From the NCBI GenBank assembly GCA_051453625.1, contig JBOZIK010000001.1:261124286-261188285 (forward strand): a stretch of 64,000 nt of DNA, read 5' to 3'. The position numbers and the translations under genes were made by a program. This stretch comes from Welwitschia mirabilis. Its lineage: Eukaryota > Gnetophyta > Gnetopsida > Welwitschiales. The first letter of the stretch is position 1, and each line of letters begins with the position of its first letter. The notes under the pieces were generated by a model. The model did not search any database. It had not been told where the DNA came from and was given only the letters and a program-made list of their open reading frames with translations. Of this stretch, positions 11,952 through 24,771 are shown one piece after another.

Positions 11952-13288
11952 TATCAACATGTAAAAATTGATATTTTTGATTAATTTTTCTTAATAAAAG
12001 ACATTAATATAACTGATTTATTAGAAAATTATGTATTCTACTACTTTTTAATATTTTATATGAACTCATCATATTTTGATGACATGTTTAGGACATATAT
12101 ATCACTTTTAAGGACATGCTAAAATATGGTGATCATCTAGCTTAAAATACTGACACCAATGTTAAATTCACCAGTACCACTAGTTCTTCTAAGTAGAATA
12201 CTTTAAAACTCACATTATAAACTTCTCATGAAAAACTCATCCAAATGTAGTTATGGGATTAATCATATTTTACCTTATAAATAACTAGCATTATCAATAG
12301 CACATGGAAGTGATGATGATAACACATAGTAGCAATAAGTGATAGGGATAAGTAGGATGATAATGAAAACACATGATAGCATCATTAGTTAGTAAAAGTG
12401 GTAGCATCCATAATCTAAGTGTTATACTCGTCATGATGATTCATAATATAATAAAGATAGTACCTAATGCTACATGACATATTTTATAACTGGTTATTTA
12501 ATGCTTAATTTAAAAGCCTTATAACCACCCCATACTCAACCTTAGAAGATCCTTAAGCCTTTATTTGTAACATCCTTTATTTTGAAGAAGCAATAGAATC
12601 CTTGAAGTGTTAAGTAGACATAGCCTTCTAAGTACTTTTTTTGGGAAGTAAGCTCATTGCAAGATTATCTTGAGGACTTCTTTTTAGCTTTCTTTTTATT
12701 TCATTAATGTAATGTATCTCTTCTAACTTAATATAAAGTAAATGTTCATTTTGATTTTTAGTTGGGAATAGCTCCATATTTTTTATGCTTAGTGAACCTA
12801 CAGTATCAAGCTATATTATTTTCTAAATTTATTCCTTGGTTGGTTTAAGTCTCTTTTATGTAATGGATCTTAAGTACATTAAGTCCTTACTTCCCATGCT
12901 TAGTTAAGGACTATAAAGGACAAAGTAATTTTTGAATTCACTAACTCTCATATGATGAATAATATTATATTACCATGACCTAATCCATGGTGACTTGATA
13001 TTTAAAGTATGTTTTAAAAAGATACAAGATATCATCAAAGTGAAAAATCACTAGTGGATAAGTTGAGCTAAACCTTGGAGCTTGCTTGCTTCCCTACCTC
13101 TAGAGATGAAGTTTTAAATAATATTGTAACTCTTTATTTCTATTTTCCCCCTTTCTTTTATTGTAACTTACAAGATGATAAAGATTTTATGTAATCCCTA
13201 TTAAGAGACCAAATTTATCCCTATGAATAAAATAATACTAGGTATTCACCTAGTTTAGATCTAGTTCATTATACTACACCCAAAGATA
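11952..13288 (+). repeat. 5' LTR of E2
   Basis: Paired with 24772-25813. Shared blocks include AAGGACATGCTAAAATATGGTGATCATCTA near 12111 and 24942 (given in part), the CATGACATATTTTATAA region, and AATGTAATGTATCTCTT near 12706 and 25555. It is about 70-75% identical by eye to its partner. The left end is set by alignment of four LTRs (TATCAACATG aligned with TGTTAAAATG in E1), so it may be a few bases off. Confidence 0.75.
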
Positions 13289-13291
13289 TTT

Positions 13292-13309
13292 TGATACCAT
13301 TTTTGGGGA
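13292..13309 (+). other. primer-binding site, tRNA-Asp type (E2)
   Basis: TGATACCATTTTTGGGGA aligns ungapped to the expected complement of the tRNA-Asp 3' end, with most differences being transitions. The same site in E1 lies at exactly the same distance from a shared TACTA block in the LTR. Confidence 0.7.
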
Positions 13310-16300
13310 TAATGACATAGCAGCTTGTTAAGAATAATAGAGTTTTTACTTTCTTATAATCTTTTTAGTTAGTTTTATTTAAATTTTTTATAGTGACTGA
13401 TACTAGGATATTCTAGTAATACCTGAACTAGTATTATTTCTTTTTATTTAGTTTATTCATTTCCTTTATTTTATTTGGAATGACTGGTACTAGTCATTTC
13501 CAGTGATACCTAAACTAGTCCAATTTTAAGTTTCCTTTAGATTTTCTACTCTAACGTTATCCAAAAATATTTGTATTGTATATCCAACAAAGTTTTTACA
13601 GGTTGTAGTCAAAGTTGAAAAACTAAAAGTTTAACTCATTTCTTTATGTGCTTTCTCTTATTTCCATTATTCTCTTAATTTAATAGTTTAATTTTTTATT
13701 TAATGTATTCTATGAATTGGTTATAGAATAATAAAATTTAAAAAAAATCTTAGGGTTTAATTTTTTTAAGGATTGATTTCGAATACCCTACTATTTTGTA
13801 TTTTTGTTAATGTTCTTCTATGACACTGTTACATCAAATACTCTATGAGAATTCTATAAATCCCTAAGATTTTTATAAGACTACTACTTTTATTTTAACT
13901 AATACCACTACCTTCCTTCATAGGCACTACTATCCTTTCCAAGTGGAATGCTCTGAAACTTTTCTTAAGACATCTGTTTAAATTGTTAAACACTTTATCA
14001 TTCAGGTTCTATTTAGAAGCTTCATAACAATTATCTAAAATTAATCTAAACCTTGCATTCCCTAGTTCTAAGATAAGTTAGATATATTAATTAGAAACCC
14101 CTTTAATAATATGGACTCTAATACTAAAGAAGAATGAATAATACCATACTAAAACCAACTTAATGATAATACTCAAAGAGAAAAAGCCTCTTCATTTCAA
14201 TAAAAAAATCCAAGTATCTAATCCATTTTTCAATTTCCTTTTAATGTATCATGGTTAAACCAGGAATTAGTTCACCAATTGAATGCCTTATAACGTAGCC
14301 AAGAGATAGGTAAAACCTAAAATAATGTAGTTAATAACCCCCCAAGTATATCCTTTGCAATTACCTTTAACTTTAATGCTTAGAAATACCTTCATGCATA
14401 GTACACATTATTATAGATTAAGGATTAGAATTCAATTCATTCAACATCTAGTAATTAATTCACTCTAATTTCTTCAAATAAAAGGATTCATACTTACATC
14501 TTAAAGAATTCAAGTTCATATTCTTAGCTATACCACAATTTCCAAATACCTTCGACAATAATAGATTTATCATTTTTCTCTTTTGCTTAAAAGAGAAGAC
14601 TAAATCATGGATCTACACTCTTAAAACCTTATCTATTAGATTTGATCTAATTTAATTAAGGAATTCATATCAAATTTTTTTCCAAACTATAAAATACATT
14701 TCTTAATAAGAAAAATAATCAATTATTTTAAAAAAGACCATCAGATATTTTTCCAAGACTTCAAAAGATTTAAAAACTTATTTGAAAAGTGCTCTAAACA
14801 TGGATTCAAGACAAAAAAAATAAAAAAATAGGTCTTTAATGATAGGTTGTCTACAAAAATAGGTAATTAGTTGAGATGATAGTTAAGAAAAGTTTTCTTA
14901 GTATGGTATTAGAGAAAGGCTTGGACTATCTCAAACCATGGCTGAGAGCTCTACATTTCAAAAATTCCAAATGAACCATATAAATTTCATCATCTTGTTA
15001 GATCCACCAGTATATTCAAAGTATTTAATAACTTCAAAGTTAATAATAAAATAAAAAAATTAGTGAGAAGAATAGAATATTTAATCAAGATACCCATAAC
15101 CACACCCACATATTTAGCTATAAAACTTGAATGTTTATTTTTCCAGATAGATACCTATGTGATAGCTGAGTATCTATACATTTCCCTATTTTATCACACT
15201 ATAAATGAATAAGTTAATGCTATAGGATAGTAATGGAAAAACCACAAGAGTGATCCCTATTTCAACACCCACAAGCCTAGGTGAAGGAATCACCCAAATG
15301 TTTTTTAGAAGCAAGATAATTTTAATAGTTAAAATTAAAAAAATAATTAAGAAATCCATTGCTGTCATCATCTTATCATCCCTTTCCATAAAATTATCAA
15401 AAACCTTCATTATCCATCTAATTATAAAAATTAGTGAAAAAGTTCATGGAAATCCAAATGAAAATTAATCATGTCTAGATCAAAAGTAACTAGAAATATG
15501 AAAGAATACCTAAGAAATATTCCTATTACTTAAACAATCTAGAACAAACCATTTAAACGAATACTCAAATGTTTTAATAGATTCTCTCTTCCATAAACAA
15601 ATGATAAATAGAAAAAGGCCTCATAACTTTACAACTGAATCTCAATGCAATTATATTCATGAAAGGAGGAATGAGAGAAATTGAAAAAACTAAAGCTATT
15701 AATTTGAGAAAATTAACAGAATTGTAAAATTCATCCTTAATAGATGAAAAATCAAGTCCTGTAAGAGGAGAAAAAAAGAAAAAGGTAGAAGACACAAAGT
15801 TTCTTACAACTTTTTTCATAAAGTCTTTTCCCTTTCTATAATCATTGAATATAGAAATAGTAAAGGACTTAGAAATATATTTGTCTATCTACTAAGAGCC
15901 TTTATTATTTCTATGATAAATAAGAAAGTAAAAACATAAGCAACAACCAAAGACCTTAAAAAATTTAAATGAAGTTCAGACGAACATGCCTCTTTTGAAA
16001 ACAATTAAATAGGTGCCCTCTTATATGAAAAATCCTTAAGGATATTTTTCATAGTAAAGGGATACATGAACATAGATAGTAAATCCTTATTAGCCTAGTA
16101 GACCAGAATGATCATTTAAAACCAATTTCTATCTAAGTATAAAGACCCTGATTACTTGATCATAGCCATTATAGTTGGAGATAAAAATATTAAGTAAGCC
16201 TTGTTGGACCTTAGAGAAAGTGTGGAAATTCTATCCCATTATTTGTAAAAGGAACTTAAATGCTCTTAAAAATACTAAATTCCAATTTTAATTATCCAAT

Positions 16301-16389
16301 AACTATGTGAAGTTATCATTATAAATAGTTAAATATGTAATAGTTCAAGTAGATAACTACTGGTTTTTGGTTAAAATTCATTATTTTAG
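13310..16389 (+). pseudogene. leader and decayed gag/protease region of E2
   Basis: 13310-13550 matches the E1 leader, including paired GACTGGTACTAGT and GATACCTAAACTAG blocks. From about 14800 plus-strand frames have protein-like composition, with a basic, Lys/Glu-rich segment at 15600-15800 that could be gag. No zinc knuckle survives. The minus-strand frames at 15186-15410 and 15574-15819 overlap this region and are read as shadows. Gag identity rests on position only: after the primer site and before protease. Confidence 0.4.
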
Positions 16390-16679
16390 AAATGCAAATA
16401 ATGAAATACAATTTGGTACCAATCATTCTAGAAAAACCTTCCATTGTAATATCTAATGCTATTATCAATTTTAAAAATGGTCAAATAAAAATATCATTAA
16501 TTAACAAGGCTGTAGACTTAAACATTTCTAATACAATCAAATCACTAGGCAATTCTGAACAGGTTAATTTTGTTAAGAAAAATGATGACTTTGAATTTTT
16601 ACCTTATGCACTAGATGTTTCTTCATCTTTTAAATTAAACATTGATTATGAAAATAACTCATTTAATGATTTTTATTAA
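16390..16679 (+). pseudogene. aspartic protease C-terminus (E2)
   Basis: The protease cleaves the gag-pol polyprotein. The open stretch has PIILEKPSIVISNAIINFKN, which matches the conserved ILGRPFLAT..A.I....G block near the end of Athila-like proteases, with G-R changed to E-K. It is followed by KISLINKAVDLNIS and an acidic tail (EQVNFVKKNDDFEF) typical of the spacer after protease. The catalytic DTG/DSG site should lie upstream but is not in this open frame. The reading ends at a TAA at 16677-16679, 65 bp before the target site of E1. Confidence 0.75.
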
Positions 16680-16744
16680 TTCATAAAATTTTAAAAAATA
16701 TTTATTTAAATTTTATTAAGCACCCTTTAAGAAAGATGCTTTAC

Positions 16745-16749
16745 ATTAT
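16745..16749. repeat. target-site duplication ATTAT, left copy (E1)
   Basis: ATTAT directly precedes the TGTTTC end of E1 and recurs at 22940-22944 directly after the other end. Joining the two flanks gives continuous E2 sequence. Confidence 0.7.
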
Positions 16750-18039
16750 TGTTTCTTTTAGTACATGATTTAGATTTAAAGATAGGTAAGAATCTAGCAT
16801 CATACTTTTATATAGGTAATTTTAGACTCTTGCTTAATTTCAAGTTATAATAAAAATAAATGAAAAAATAGAGAGTTTAGAAATTTATTATGAAACTTCA
16901 TTTAGAAAAATGGAAAGAAAGTAAGCTCCTAGTCTTTGCCTAATTTGTCCTTAAGTAATTTCTCACTCAGTCATATGATATACTATTATAAAATAAACTT
17001 CAAACTATTAATTATAAGGCTCATGTTATGGTAACATAATCTCATTCATCATATGAGTGTTGATGAATTTGAAAATCACTAATCCTTCATAGCCTTGTAA
17101 TAAAAATAAAAGTATAAACTTATTGTGTACAAGATATATGAAATTACCAAGACTTAGACCAATTAACCAATAAAATTCACTAAGTTGATCAAATGATACT
17201 TAATAGTATGTTGTTAAGCATTTCTAATATAAAATAAATTATAACTAGAAATTAAGAAAACAATAATTCCTTAGCATTACATCAAAGAAAGGTACATTAC
17301 ATGAGAGATAAAAGGAAGATGAAAGAACTCCTTGGATTATATTTGAAAGTAAGTTCACTCCCCTAAAGAGATACATAGAATTCCATTACAAGTTAATGCT
17401 CTAAGGATTTATTCTTTGCCAAAACAAAGGATGATTACAAATAAAGGCTTTAGGGGCTATTATAGATGAGGGAATGGTTGAGATGGTTGAGAGCTTTTGG
17501 CTGGTCACATTAGGTAGAATCTTTATTATTTAGCATTTGGTAGATAAGATTTTGTCATGTAGCATTTAGTAGATATTGTCTTATAGCATTAGTAGATAAG
17601 ATTCTATCCTTTCGCATTAGGTAGAATATTTATCATTTATCACTTGGTGGAGGTTATCTTATAGAATTTGATGGAGATCATCATATAGCATTATGTAAAT
17701 CTTTGTTATGATGACTTTAACATGTGGTATTTGGAGCTATATTCCTCTATCAATTAGTGCTATAGCCACATGTCTTTAGTGCCACCTCCACATACGATGT
17801 ATCACCACCTCATATATCCATTTCCATCATACATTTATTTGGAATTATGTCTATCTTCTACCATCTATTACAAAACATGGCTAAAGATTTATAATTATTA
17901 TGGAGATAAGTATAAAATTAAGTTTTATTTTAAAAATTAAAAAAGAGAAATTTTATGATTAAAATAATTAAATTAGTGTATTTATTTATAATTAATAAAC
18001 TTAAAACACTTGATAAATATTAATTTTTACATTTTAACA
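16750..18039 (-). repeat. 3' LTR of E1
   Basis: Pairs with 21577-22939. Shared blocks include TAGTACATGA(T/A)TAGATTTAAA near 16768 and 21590, CATATGAGTGTTGATGAATT near 17049 and 21905, and CTTCATAGCCTTGTAATAAA near 17086 and 21942. Read on minus it is preceded by the polypurine-like AGAGGATG, marking it as the 3' copy. Confidence 0.85.
17506..17710. repeat. minisatellite inside E1 LTR
   Basis: About eight degenerate units of 24-29 bp, each beginning AGCATTTGGTAGAT or similar and ending in a TTATCTTAT-like or TATCCCT-like tail. The same array is in the partner LTR at 22366-22573. Confidence 0.7.
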
Positions 18040-19468
18040 CATCCTCTAAATAGACTTTTATCATATCCTTAGTAAAATGTTAATAAAGAAATGATTAAGT
18101 ATGGAAACATTGTCTAAGTCAAAGTGCTTAGGTATGAAAATTACATGATTTTGAAAAGACTGTAATTAATTTTTATAATTAAGGCATAAAAATTAAAAAA
18201 AAGGTTAATAAAAATTAGATGCTATACTCATTAACCTAAACTAAACATAGCATTAGAAATATTTTGATAGTTCTTTTTTTAGTAAAAGTAATGCAAATTG
18301 ATGCAACTAATACATAGAAAGGATAAACTACTAATGCAAAATAATCATTTCATTTCTTCCTAAAATTCTAAGCAAAAAATTAATTTTCATAAGGTGGGAT
18401 TTAAGTGGAATGGATGATGAAGATGAAAAATGAATGACTAAATCATAAAATCAATGAATAAATAAGAAAACCTAAATAAGATAATGATCCTTAATATGTT
18501 TTTATGTGCTTTGTTTTAGTGGATATTGATATCACTAAGTGTATTATCAATCAAATAACTTATATGAATTTAAGAAATCATCATAAATCCTAACTATGAA
18601 AGATAATAAATCATAGAAGACCTCTAATTTCCATATTTTTATATCCAATTCCCCCTCCCCCCTCCTCCCCAATTTTTATTAGCATACATGTTTGTATTTT
18701 AAGATTTAAAATCACATTAAGTATCCAATGTTATAAAATTTTCTTCCAATGGAGTTAAGCATGTTATTTTATAAATAAATTACTATTACATTACTACCAA
18801 ATGTTTATATCCCCGATGTAGTTGATTATGTCATAATTAGATCATTAGATATGCATTACTAGCAAGCGTCCATAGTTCTAATGGAGTTATCTAAACTTAA
18901 TTAAGTGATTAATGAGATGTACATTTTTAGAAAAGATATATTATTTTTCTTTTATTCATATTATCATTTTCATTTTTTATACACATTAGAGGGGTCAATG
19001 GCTTATTAGCCTAGTTACGATAAATCTTGTTCTTATCAAAAGCTTTCAACATAAGGAACATACATGAGGGTAGATTATATGCTTTTTAATAATTCCAATT
19101 GAAATAAGTATAAATATTTTTTAAAAACTCATAAATAAACTTAATTAAAACCATTACTAAGGTGATAACAATATGCCTTATTATTAATTTTTATTAAAGG
19201 CCATTTAACCTAAGTCTATTAGTCTCAATAACACATAAGTGAATGGGCAAGAAGGATGTTTTTTGGATTTAGTAGGGTTATTAAAAAATCTAATGAATGA
19301 ATAGAGAATCTTAAGGGGATGCAATTATGAAATTCCTAAGTAAAGGGGTTTAAGGTGATGATTGTAAAGATGGTAGTACATGCAATGTTTTAGGTAAGAG
19401 AGATCATTAAGCATACATAGTTCTAATTTTTTTCTAAAAAATGAAGTATATCCTAAAAAGAAAATATA
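18040..19468 (-). other. 3' internal region of E1, non-coding
   Basis: Matches the right-hand internal part of E2: a block resembling GGTTAATGGCCTTTAATAAA lies at about 19190 (minus) and 23393 (plus). A pyrimidine run of CCCCCTCCCCCCTCC type lies near 18650. No reading frame of note was seen. Confidence 0.5.
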
Positions 19469-20010
19469 TCATAAAAAATAATATAACTTAAAATCAAAAA
19501 ATTCTCTAAGGTGAATGTTGGATGATTCAAATGTTTGTGAAGCATTTTTAATTAAGAGAGAATCCAAGTAAATTTTTACATAAAAGTATATGAAATTTAA
19601 AAGAACATTAGCACATGTAGAAAGGTTTATACATTTAAAATCTATAGTAGTCCATCTCTTAGTGTGTTTATGCTTGTTTAACAACTCCTACAAGATATCA
19701 TTTATGAATAAAGATGAATTAGAAGTTACTTAACAAGATAAATGTTAATTTAAAGAATTAAGATCTTTAAAATATGGTTCCAATTCTAAAGAAGATTTTT
19801 CATTAAGGTTTGTGTCTTAGTTAATAGGTAAAGGTGAAATGATTGACTCATGAAATTGTTAAAAGGAATTCTCATAGGATGGATCAAGTATGGGATATTT
19901 ACTAATGATCTTTTCCTCATTAATATCAGTAGTGGACCACTTATCATGTCTTTTATTAAGAAACAAAGTTGCAATTTAATATTCATTTGATTAAGGTCAC
20001 ATAATAACAC
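19469..20010 (-). pseudogene. pol fragment: protease-RT connector (E1)
   Basis: The minus frame 19684-19469 holds LLNKHKHTKRWTTIDFKCIN followed by LSTCA. This resembles the connector upstream of RT in Athila-like pol (the HKxAIGWxxxDIKGIxPSxCxH block). The frame 20010-19786 precedes it at the place expected for the spacer after protease. Downstream, where RT should start, similarity ends and the shared 3' internal region follows, so RT to integrase appear deleted. The catalytic functions of pol are therefore absent. Confidence 0.55.
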
Positions 20011-21555
20011 ATACTTTTTTGTGAAACTTTCTAATATATAACCTTATCTAAATGATTATTTATTTTCTAATGATCACTCATCCTTTGATTAGTCTAGTCC
20101 TACTCTAAAATATAGATCTATGATGGATAATTGATCATTTACTAGTACATTTCTAAACTTAAGATCCTCATGTATTTCCTTATTAGTTTCTTTCTCATTC
20201 TTAATTAATGAAACTTGAGTATAATATATTTCACTATCCTTAATTCTCTTAATGTTTTCATGACTCTTAGATTTCTACATTATAGGAAGGTATTCTTTTT
20301 ATTAGTTGAGAATTCTAATGATTTGAGCACTAGTCTAGGTTATTTATTAAAGGATTTACTCAAGGTTAGTTAGGAAAGAGAAGTTTTATTTCAAATTTCT
20401 CTCATGATCTTGGTTAATTTATTTTTAAGCATCCATTAAAGTTTTTACTAACTTGTCAAATGGGATGAATGAAGGTTATTATTGCATGAAGAAGGATAAA
20501 TGCTAATCAAATGATGAATGATAAGAATCATGAAGTACAATGAAATATGTGGGATTAAACTCTTATTAAAATTAAGTCATTTAAAAGTTAGAATAATGAG
20601 CTTAATTAGTATGTAAAGGACATTAATTAAGTGAATATGGAAAGGAGGGTTAAGGATAAATTTTGTTGCATTAAATGTAGTTTTCTAAATTTTTCTTAAG
20701 TCAAATATAATTTCCTATAGTTTTAGCTTAAATACAATTAAATGTGTTGTAGACATTATTGTAGTTTTTATAAGTATCTTAGGGTTTATAAGATGTTTTA
20801 TACAATCTCCCAAAAGGATAATATTCCTAAATCATGTCAAATTTTCAGAACATGATATATGAGATTCACTAAAAAGTTAGGTTTCCATGAATTTCTATAG
20901 ATGAAAAGAAGAACTAATATCTAAATGGTTTCAAAGAGTTTAGAAAAGGATTTTTCAAAGTTTTACAGGGTTCTAAGGGACATGGCTAGCTATTCTAGTT
21001 AGGGAAGTGGAGGCCCTAGTTAGAATGAGACTTATAACCTGAGTAAAGTTCATGGGGTAATGCTATTATCACAAAGTATTTGTCATTATAAGGCTATAGA
21101 AAAATCAAAACAAAATTAAAAAAATGCTAATTCACATGGATTCACTTTTAATAAAAAATAGTTTAAAAGTTTTAGAATTTTAGTATTTATATTAGTAAGC
21201 TCACATGACAAATTAAAACTAGAATTAAAAACATAGAGTAAAAGTCAAGAAAAAGTGAGTTCAATTTTAATTTTTTTCTTTTTAACTACAAAATATATAA
21301 TCATGGTTAAAATTACAATCAAATCAAGTTATAGTAAAGAAAACTAAAGAAAAATCAAAAAGAACTAATTTAGTATCACTAAAAATAACTAGTACCAACC
21401 ACGAAAAAGAAAGATAAATAAGCACCAAAAAAAAAAAAAGCTAGTTTGGGTATCATTGGAGAAGACTCATACCTAACAGTAGAAAAATAAAATCTAACTA
21501 AAAAATTAAAAGAAAGTAAAGTCTAGGATTATTCTAAGTAGGTATGGTGTCATTA
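20011..21555 (-). other. leader and decayed gag region of E1
   Basis: 21555 down to about 21250 matches the E2 leader block by block. The rest should hold gag and protease by position, but frames are short and no zinc knuckle or protease active site was found. Poly-T runs (minus) lie near 21430. Confidence 0.45.
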
Positions 21556-21573
21556 TCCCCAACAATAGTTCCA
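21556..21573 (-). other. primer-binding site, tRNA-Asp type (E1)
   Basis: On minus, TGGAACTATTGTTGGGGA aligns ungapped to the expected tRNA-Asp complement. The GGGGATAATGACA that continues from it is shared with E2. Confidence 0.75.
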
Positions 21574-21576
21574 AAA

Positions 21577-22939
21577 TCTTATTCATTTTAGTACATGAAC
21601 TAGATTTAAAACTAGATAAGAACCTACTATTATTCTTCAATAGAGATAATTAGAGTTGGAAAAATATAATTAACATAAACTCTTTCTTAATTCTAAGTTT
21701 CAATGGAAAGAAAAGGAAAAAGGAAGAGTTTAGAATTTTATTGTAAAACTTCATATGGAAAAGAGGGAACTGAGCAAGCTCCAAAGTTTAACCTAATTTG
21801 TTCTTCAAAAATTCCTCACTTAATCATATGCTATAATATCTTGAAATAAACTTTAAACTAGTAAGTATAAAGGCTTAGATCATGATGATATAATCCCATT
21901 CACCATATGAGTGTTGATGAATTCAAAAGTTAATGAACCTTCATAGCCTTGTAATAAAAATAAAATGTATGAACTTATTGTGCATAAGATCCATGTAAAT
22001 AATATGACTTAAACTAATTAAATAATTTAATTTTCTCCATTGGCAAAATAAAGATTAATAGTAAGTTATTACTTAAGTATTTCTAGTACAAAATGAATTT
22101 TAACTAACAATTAAAAGAAAATAATATTTTAGTATTACATCAAAAAAAGATACATTACGTCAGATATAGAAGAAATTTAAAAGAATAACTCCTCAAACTA
22201 TCCTTGAAAGCGAGATCACTCCCCTAAAAATGTGCTAATAAGACTATTGTAGCTTAACAATCTGATGTTATACTCTTTATCAAAACAAAGGATGATTATA
22301 AATGGAGGATTAAGAATCTCCTAGAGGTGATAGCATGTTTGAGGTGGTTGAGAGTTCTTGACTTATAGCATTAGGTAGAACCTTTGTTATTTAGCATTTG
22401 GTAGATAATATTCTATCCCACAGAATTTAGTAAAAGTTATCTTATAGTATTAGGTAGATATGATTTTATCCCCTAGCATTAAGTAGAATCTTCATAATTT
22501 ATGATTTACTAGAGGTTTTCTTATAGCATTTGATAAAAATTATTATATATCATTAGGAGGAATCTTCCTTGTGATGACTCTAACATATGACCTTTGAAAC
22601 TAGATACCTCTATCAACTAGTGTGATTACCACATGTTTTTAGTACCACATTTACATGCCTCTATCACATGTGTTTTAGTGTTAGTACTATGTATCATCAC
22701 CTCATGTTTTCATTGCCACCATTGTTTTATGTGGAATTGTATTCATTGTCTATCATGTTTTTAAAAACCTATCTAAAGTTATACAATTATTAAGATGAGA
22801 AGCATAAAATTAAGTTTTATTTTAAAAATAATAGAAGATATATTATATAATTAAGATAATTAAAATAATTAAAAAATTTCTTTATTTATAATAAATTGGT
22901 CTGAAACATGATATAAATGTCAATTTTTTCATGTTAGAA
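21577..22939 (-). repeat. 5' LTR of E1
   Basis: Partner of 16750-18039. Its minus-strand end directly precedes the primer-binding site. The terminal base next to ATTAT at 22940 reads TTCT on minus instead of TGTT. Confidence 0.8.
22366..22573. repeat. minisatellite inside E1 LTR, second copy
   Basis: About eight units of 24-29 bp built on AGCATTAGGTAGA. They are collinear with 17506-17710, so the array existed before this copy inserted. Confidence 0.7.
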
Positions 22940-22944
22940 ATTAT

Positions 22945-24771
22945 CTTTTAGAAAAGCATAAGAATCCATAAGATGGAATTCATTAGACTTTTAATGTTTA
23001 TATTCTACTATTTACACTTTCCATAAATTATCTAAATTTTTAAACTTATGTGTAGATTTCTCTCTTAAAAATATTCTCCATCCTATTTCATTACTTAACT
23101 TTTGGTTATTCAATTTTAAACCTAATAGTCATAATCCATTTAAGTTTTCTTTTTATCATGTCATTGAAGAAACTCCTAGAAGCCAAACTATGAATTGGTT
23201 AATTCATTCCATAAAAGAATAAGTTTTATCCAAGGATGTTTTTCTCATGAAAAACCCAAATCATTACCACTTATTTAACTATCACTTTAAATTTTTTTCA
23301 TACATCAAATTTATTTTTAAACCATTCCATTAAGCCTATAGATCATGAACCTTATCCATTCGTCCACGAATTCATGAGAGGTATGAATCTAGGTTAATGG
23401 CCTTTAATAAAAATCAATAATAAGTGATCTCAGTATCATTTTAAGTAGTTGTTATGATTAAGTATACTTATGTATTTTAAGAAAGAGTTATGCTTATTTT
23501 AAGTTAGGTCGTTAAAGTCATGTTTATTTAAGGCCTTTAATTTGGTGAAACATGGTTCAAAAAGGTGGAATATACCTTCATATTATGTTTCTTATGTTTA
23601 AATATTTTGATGGAGATAAGATTTTTCTTGGTTACGCTAATTAGCTAATGACCCCTCTTATGTGCATAAAAAATAAATATGAGAAGANNNNNNNNNNNNN
23701 NNNNNNNNNNNNNNNNNNNNNNNNNNNNNNNNNNNNNNNNNNNNNNNNNNNNNNNNNNNNNNNNNNNNNNNNNNNNNNNNNNNNNNNATATGAGAAGAAC
23801 AAAAAGAAAAATAATATATCTTCTCTAAAGACACATCTCATTAATCACTTAATTGGATTTAATTAAGTACATCAGGGATATGAAGTCTCACTAATAATTT
23901 ATCTCTAATGATTTAATTATGAAATAATTAATGGTGTTAGGGCTATAAACACTCATTGTCAATGTAGGACTAATTTCTTTATAAATTAATATGCTTAATT
24001 ATATTGGAAGAAAATGACATAATACTTGATTCTCAATGTGATAAAAAGTCTTAAAATAAAGGAAATATATATTTTAAGTTCTATCATCATTAAACTTTAT
24101 CCTTAATATTTGCAACGATTTCTTGAATTCATATAAGTTATATGATTAATACTATACTTATTTTATATTAAAATCCATTAAAGATCTTAATAATATAATA
24201 AACACCATTTACTTAGGTAGGTTGTATCCTTTATTCATTGATAGCAAGTTTAAGTCCTTTATCATATTTTCATTTTCCATCTCCATCACTCATTCCACTT
24301 CATCACCATTTCATGAGAAATAAACATCATAAGCCATAAATCATTTTTATTTATTTACTTTTTACTTAGCAATTTTTTAGAAATAAATGAAAGATGGTTA
24401 TCTCACATTAGGTATTTTTTCCTTTTTGTAGCTTATATGTGTCACTTTGGATTTTTTTCTTTTAATAAAAGGACTTGTCAAGATTTTTTAAAGGATTTAT
24501 TATAAAAATGGTTTTAATAGTTTCTATTATAAAACTTTAAGAAGAAATTTTATTTTCTCTTATAAAAATTTAAGAAGAAAGTTTAGTTTTGATTGGAGGT
24601 ATGACATTGAATTTTTACACCATTTTCACATAATTTCTAAAATTCGATGCCTTAATTTTGAAAACTGGTCATAAAATTTTTCAAAAAGATATATTATTTA
24701 TCACACTTGAGTATTTTACCTTAGATAATTTTTTCATGGTAACCATTTTACTAAAGGCTAATTAAAGGATG
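22945..24771 (+). other. 3' internal region of E2, non-coding
   Basis: Continues E2 after the E1 insert. It is similar to the 3' internal region of E1. It ends in AAAGGATG, the polypurine-like sequence just before the 3' LTR. There is no credible coding frame. Confidence 0.5.
23688..23787. other. assembly gap (100 N)
   Basis: A default-size gap. Both flanks carry ATATGAGAAGA, so the contigs may overlap here. Confidence 0.99.

Larger units (their letters stand above)
16750..22939 (-). mobile_element. E1: RT-less LTR element nested in E2
   Basis: Read on minus: 5' LTR 22939-21577, primer-binding site, about 3.5 kb internal, polypurine-like AGAGGATG, then 3' LTR 18039-16750. The termini are TGTT...AACA (the 5' LTR copy has decayed to TTCT). 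It is flanked by ATTAT. Internal sequence includes a degraded protease-to-RT connector but no RT, RNase H or integrase. Leader and 3' internal sequence match E2, so this is a family member inserted in the opposite direction. Confidence 0.8.

Noticed and set aside
17506-17710. CRISPR-like array (regular short repeats)
   Set aside because: Units are degenerate and contiguous with no constant repeat or unique spacers, and the context is a plant LTR.
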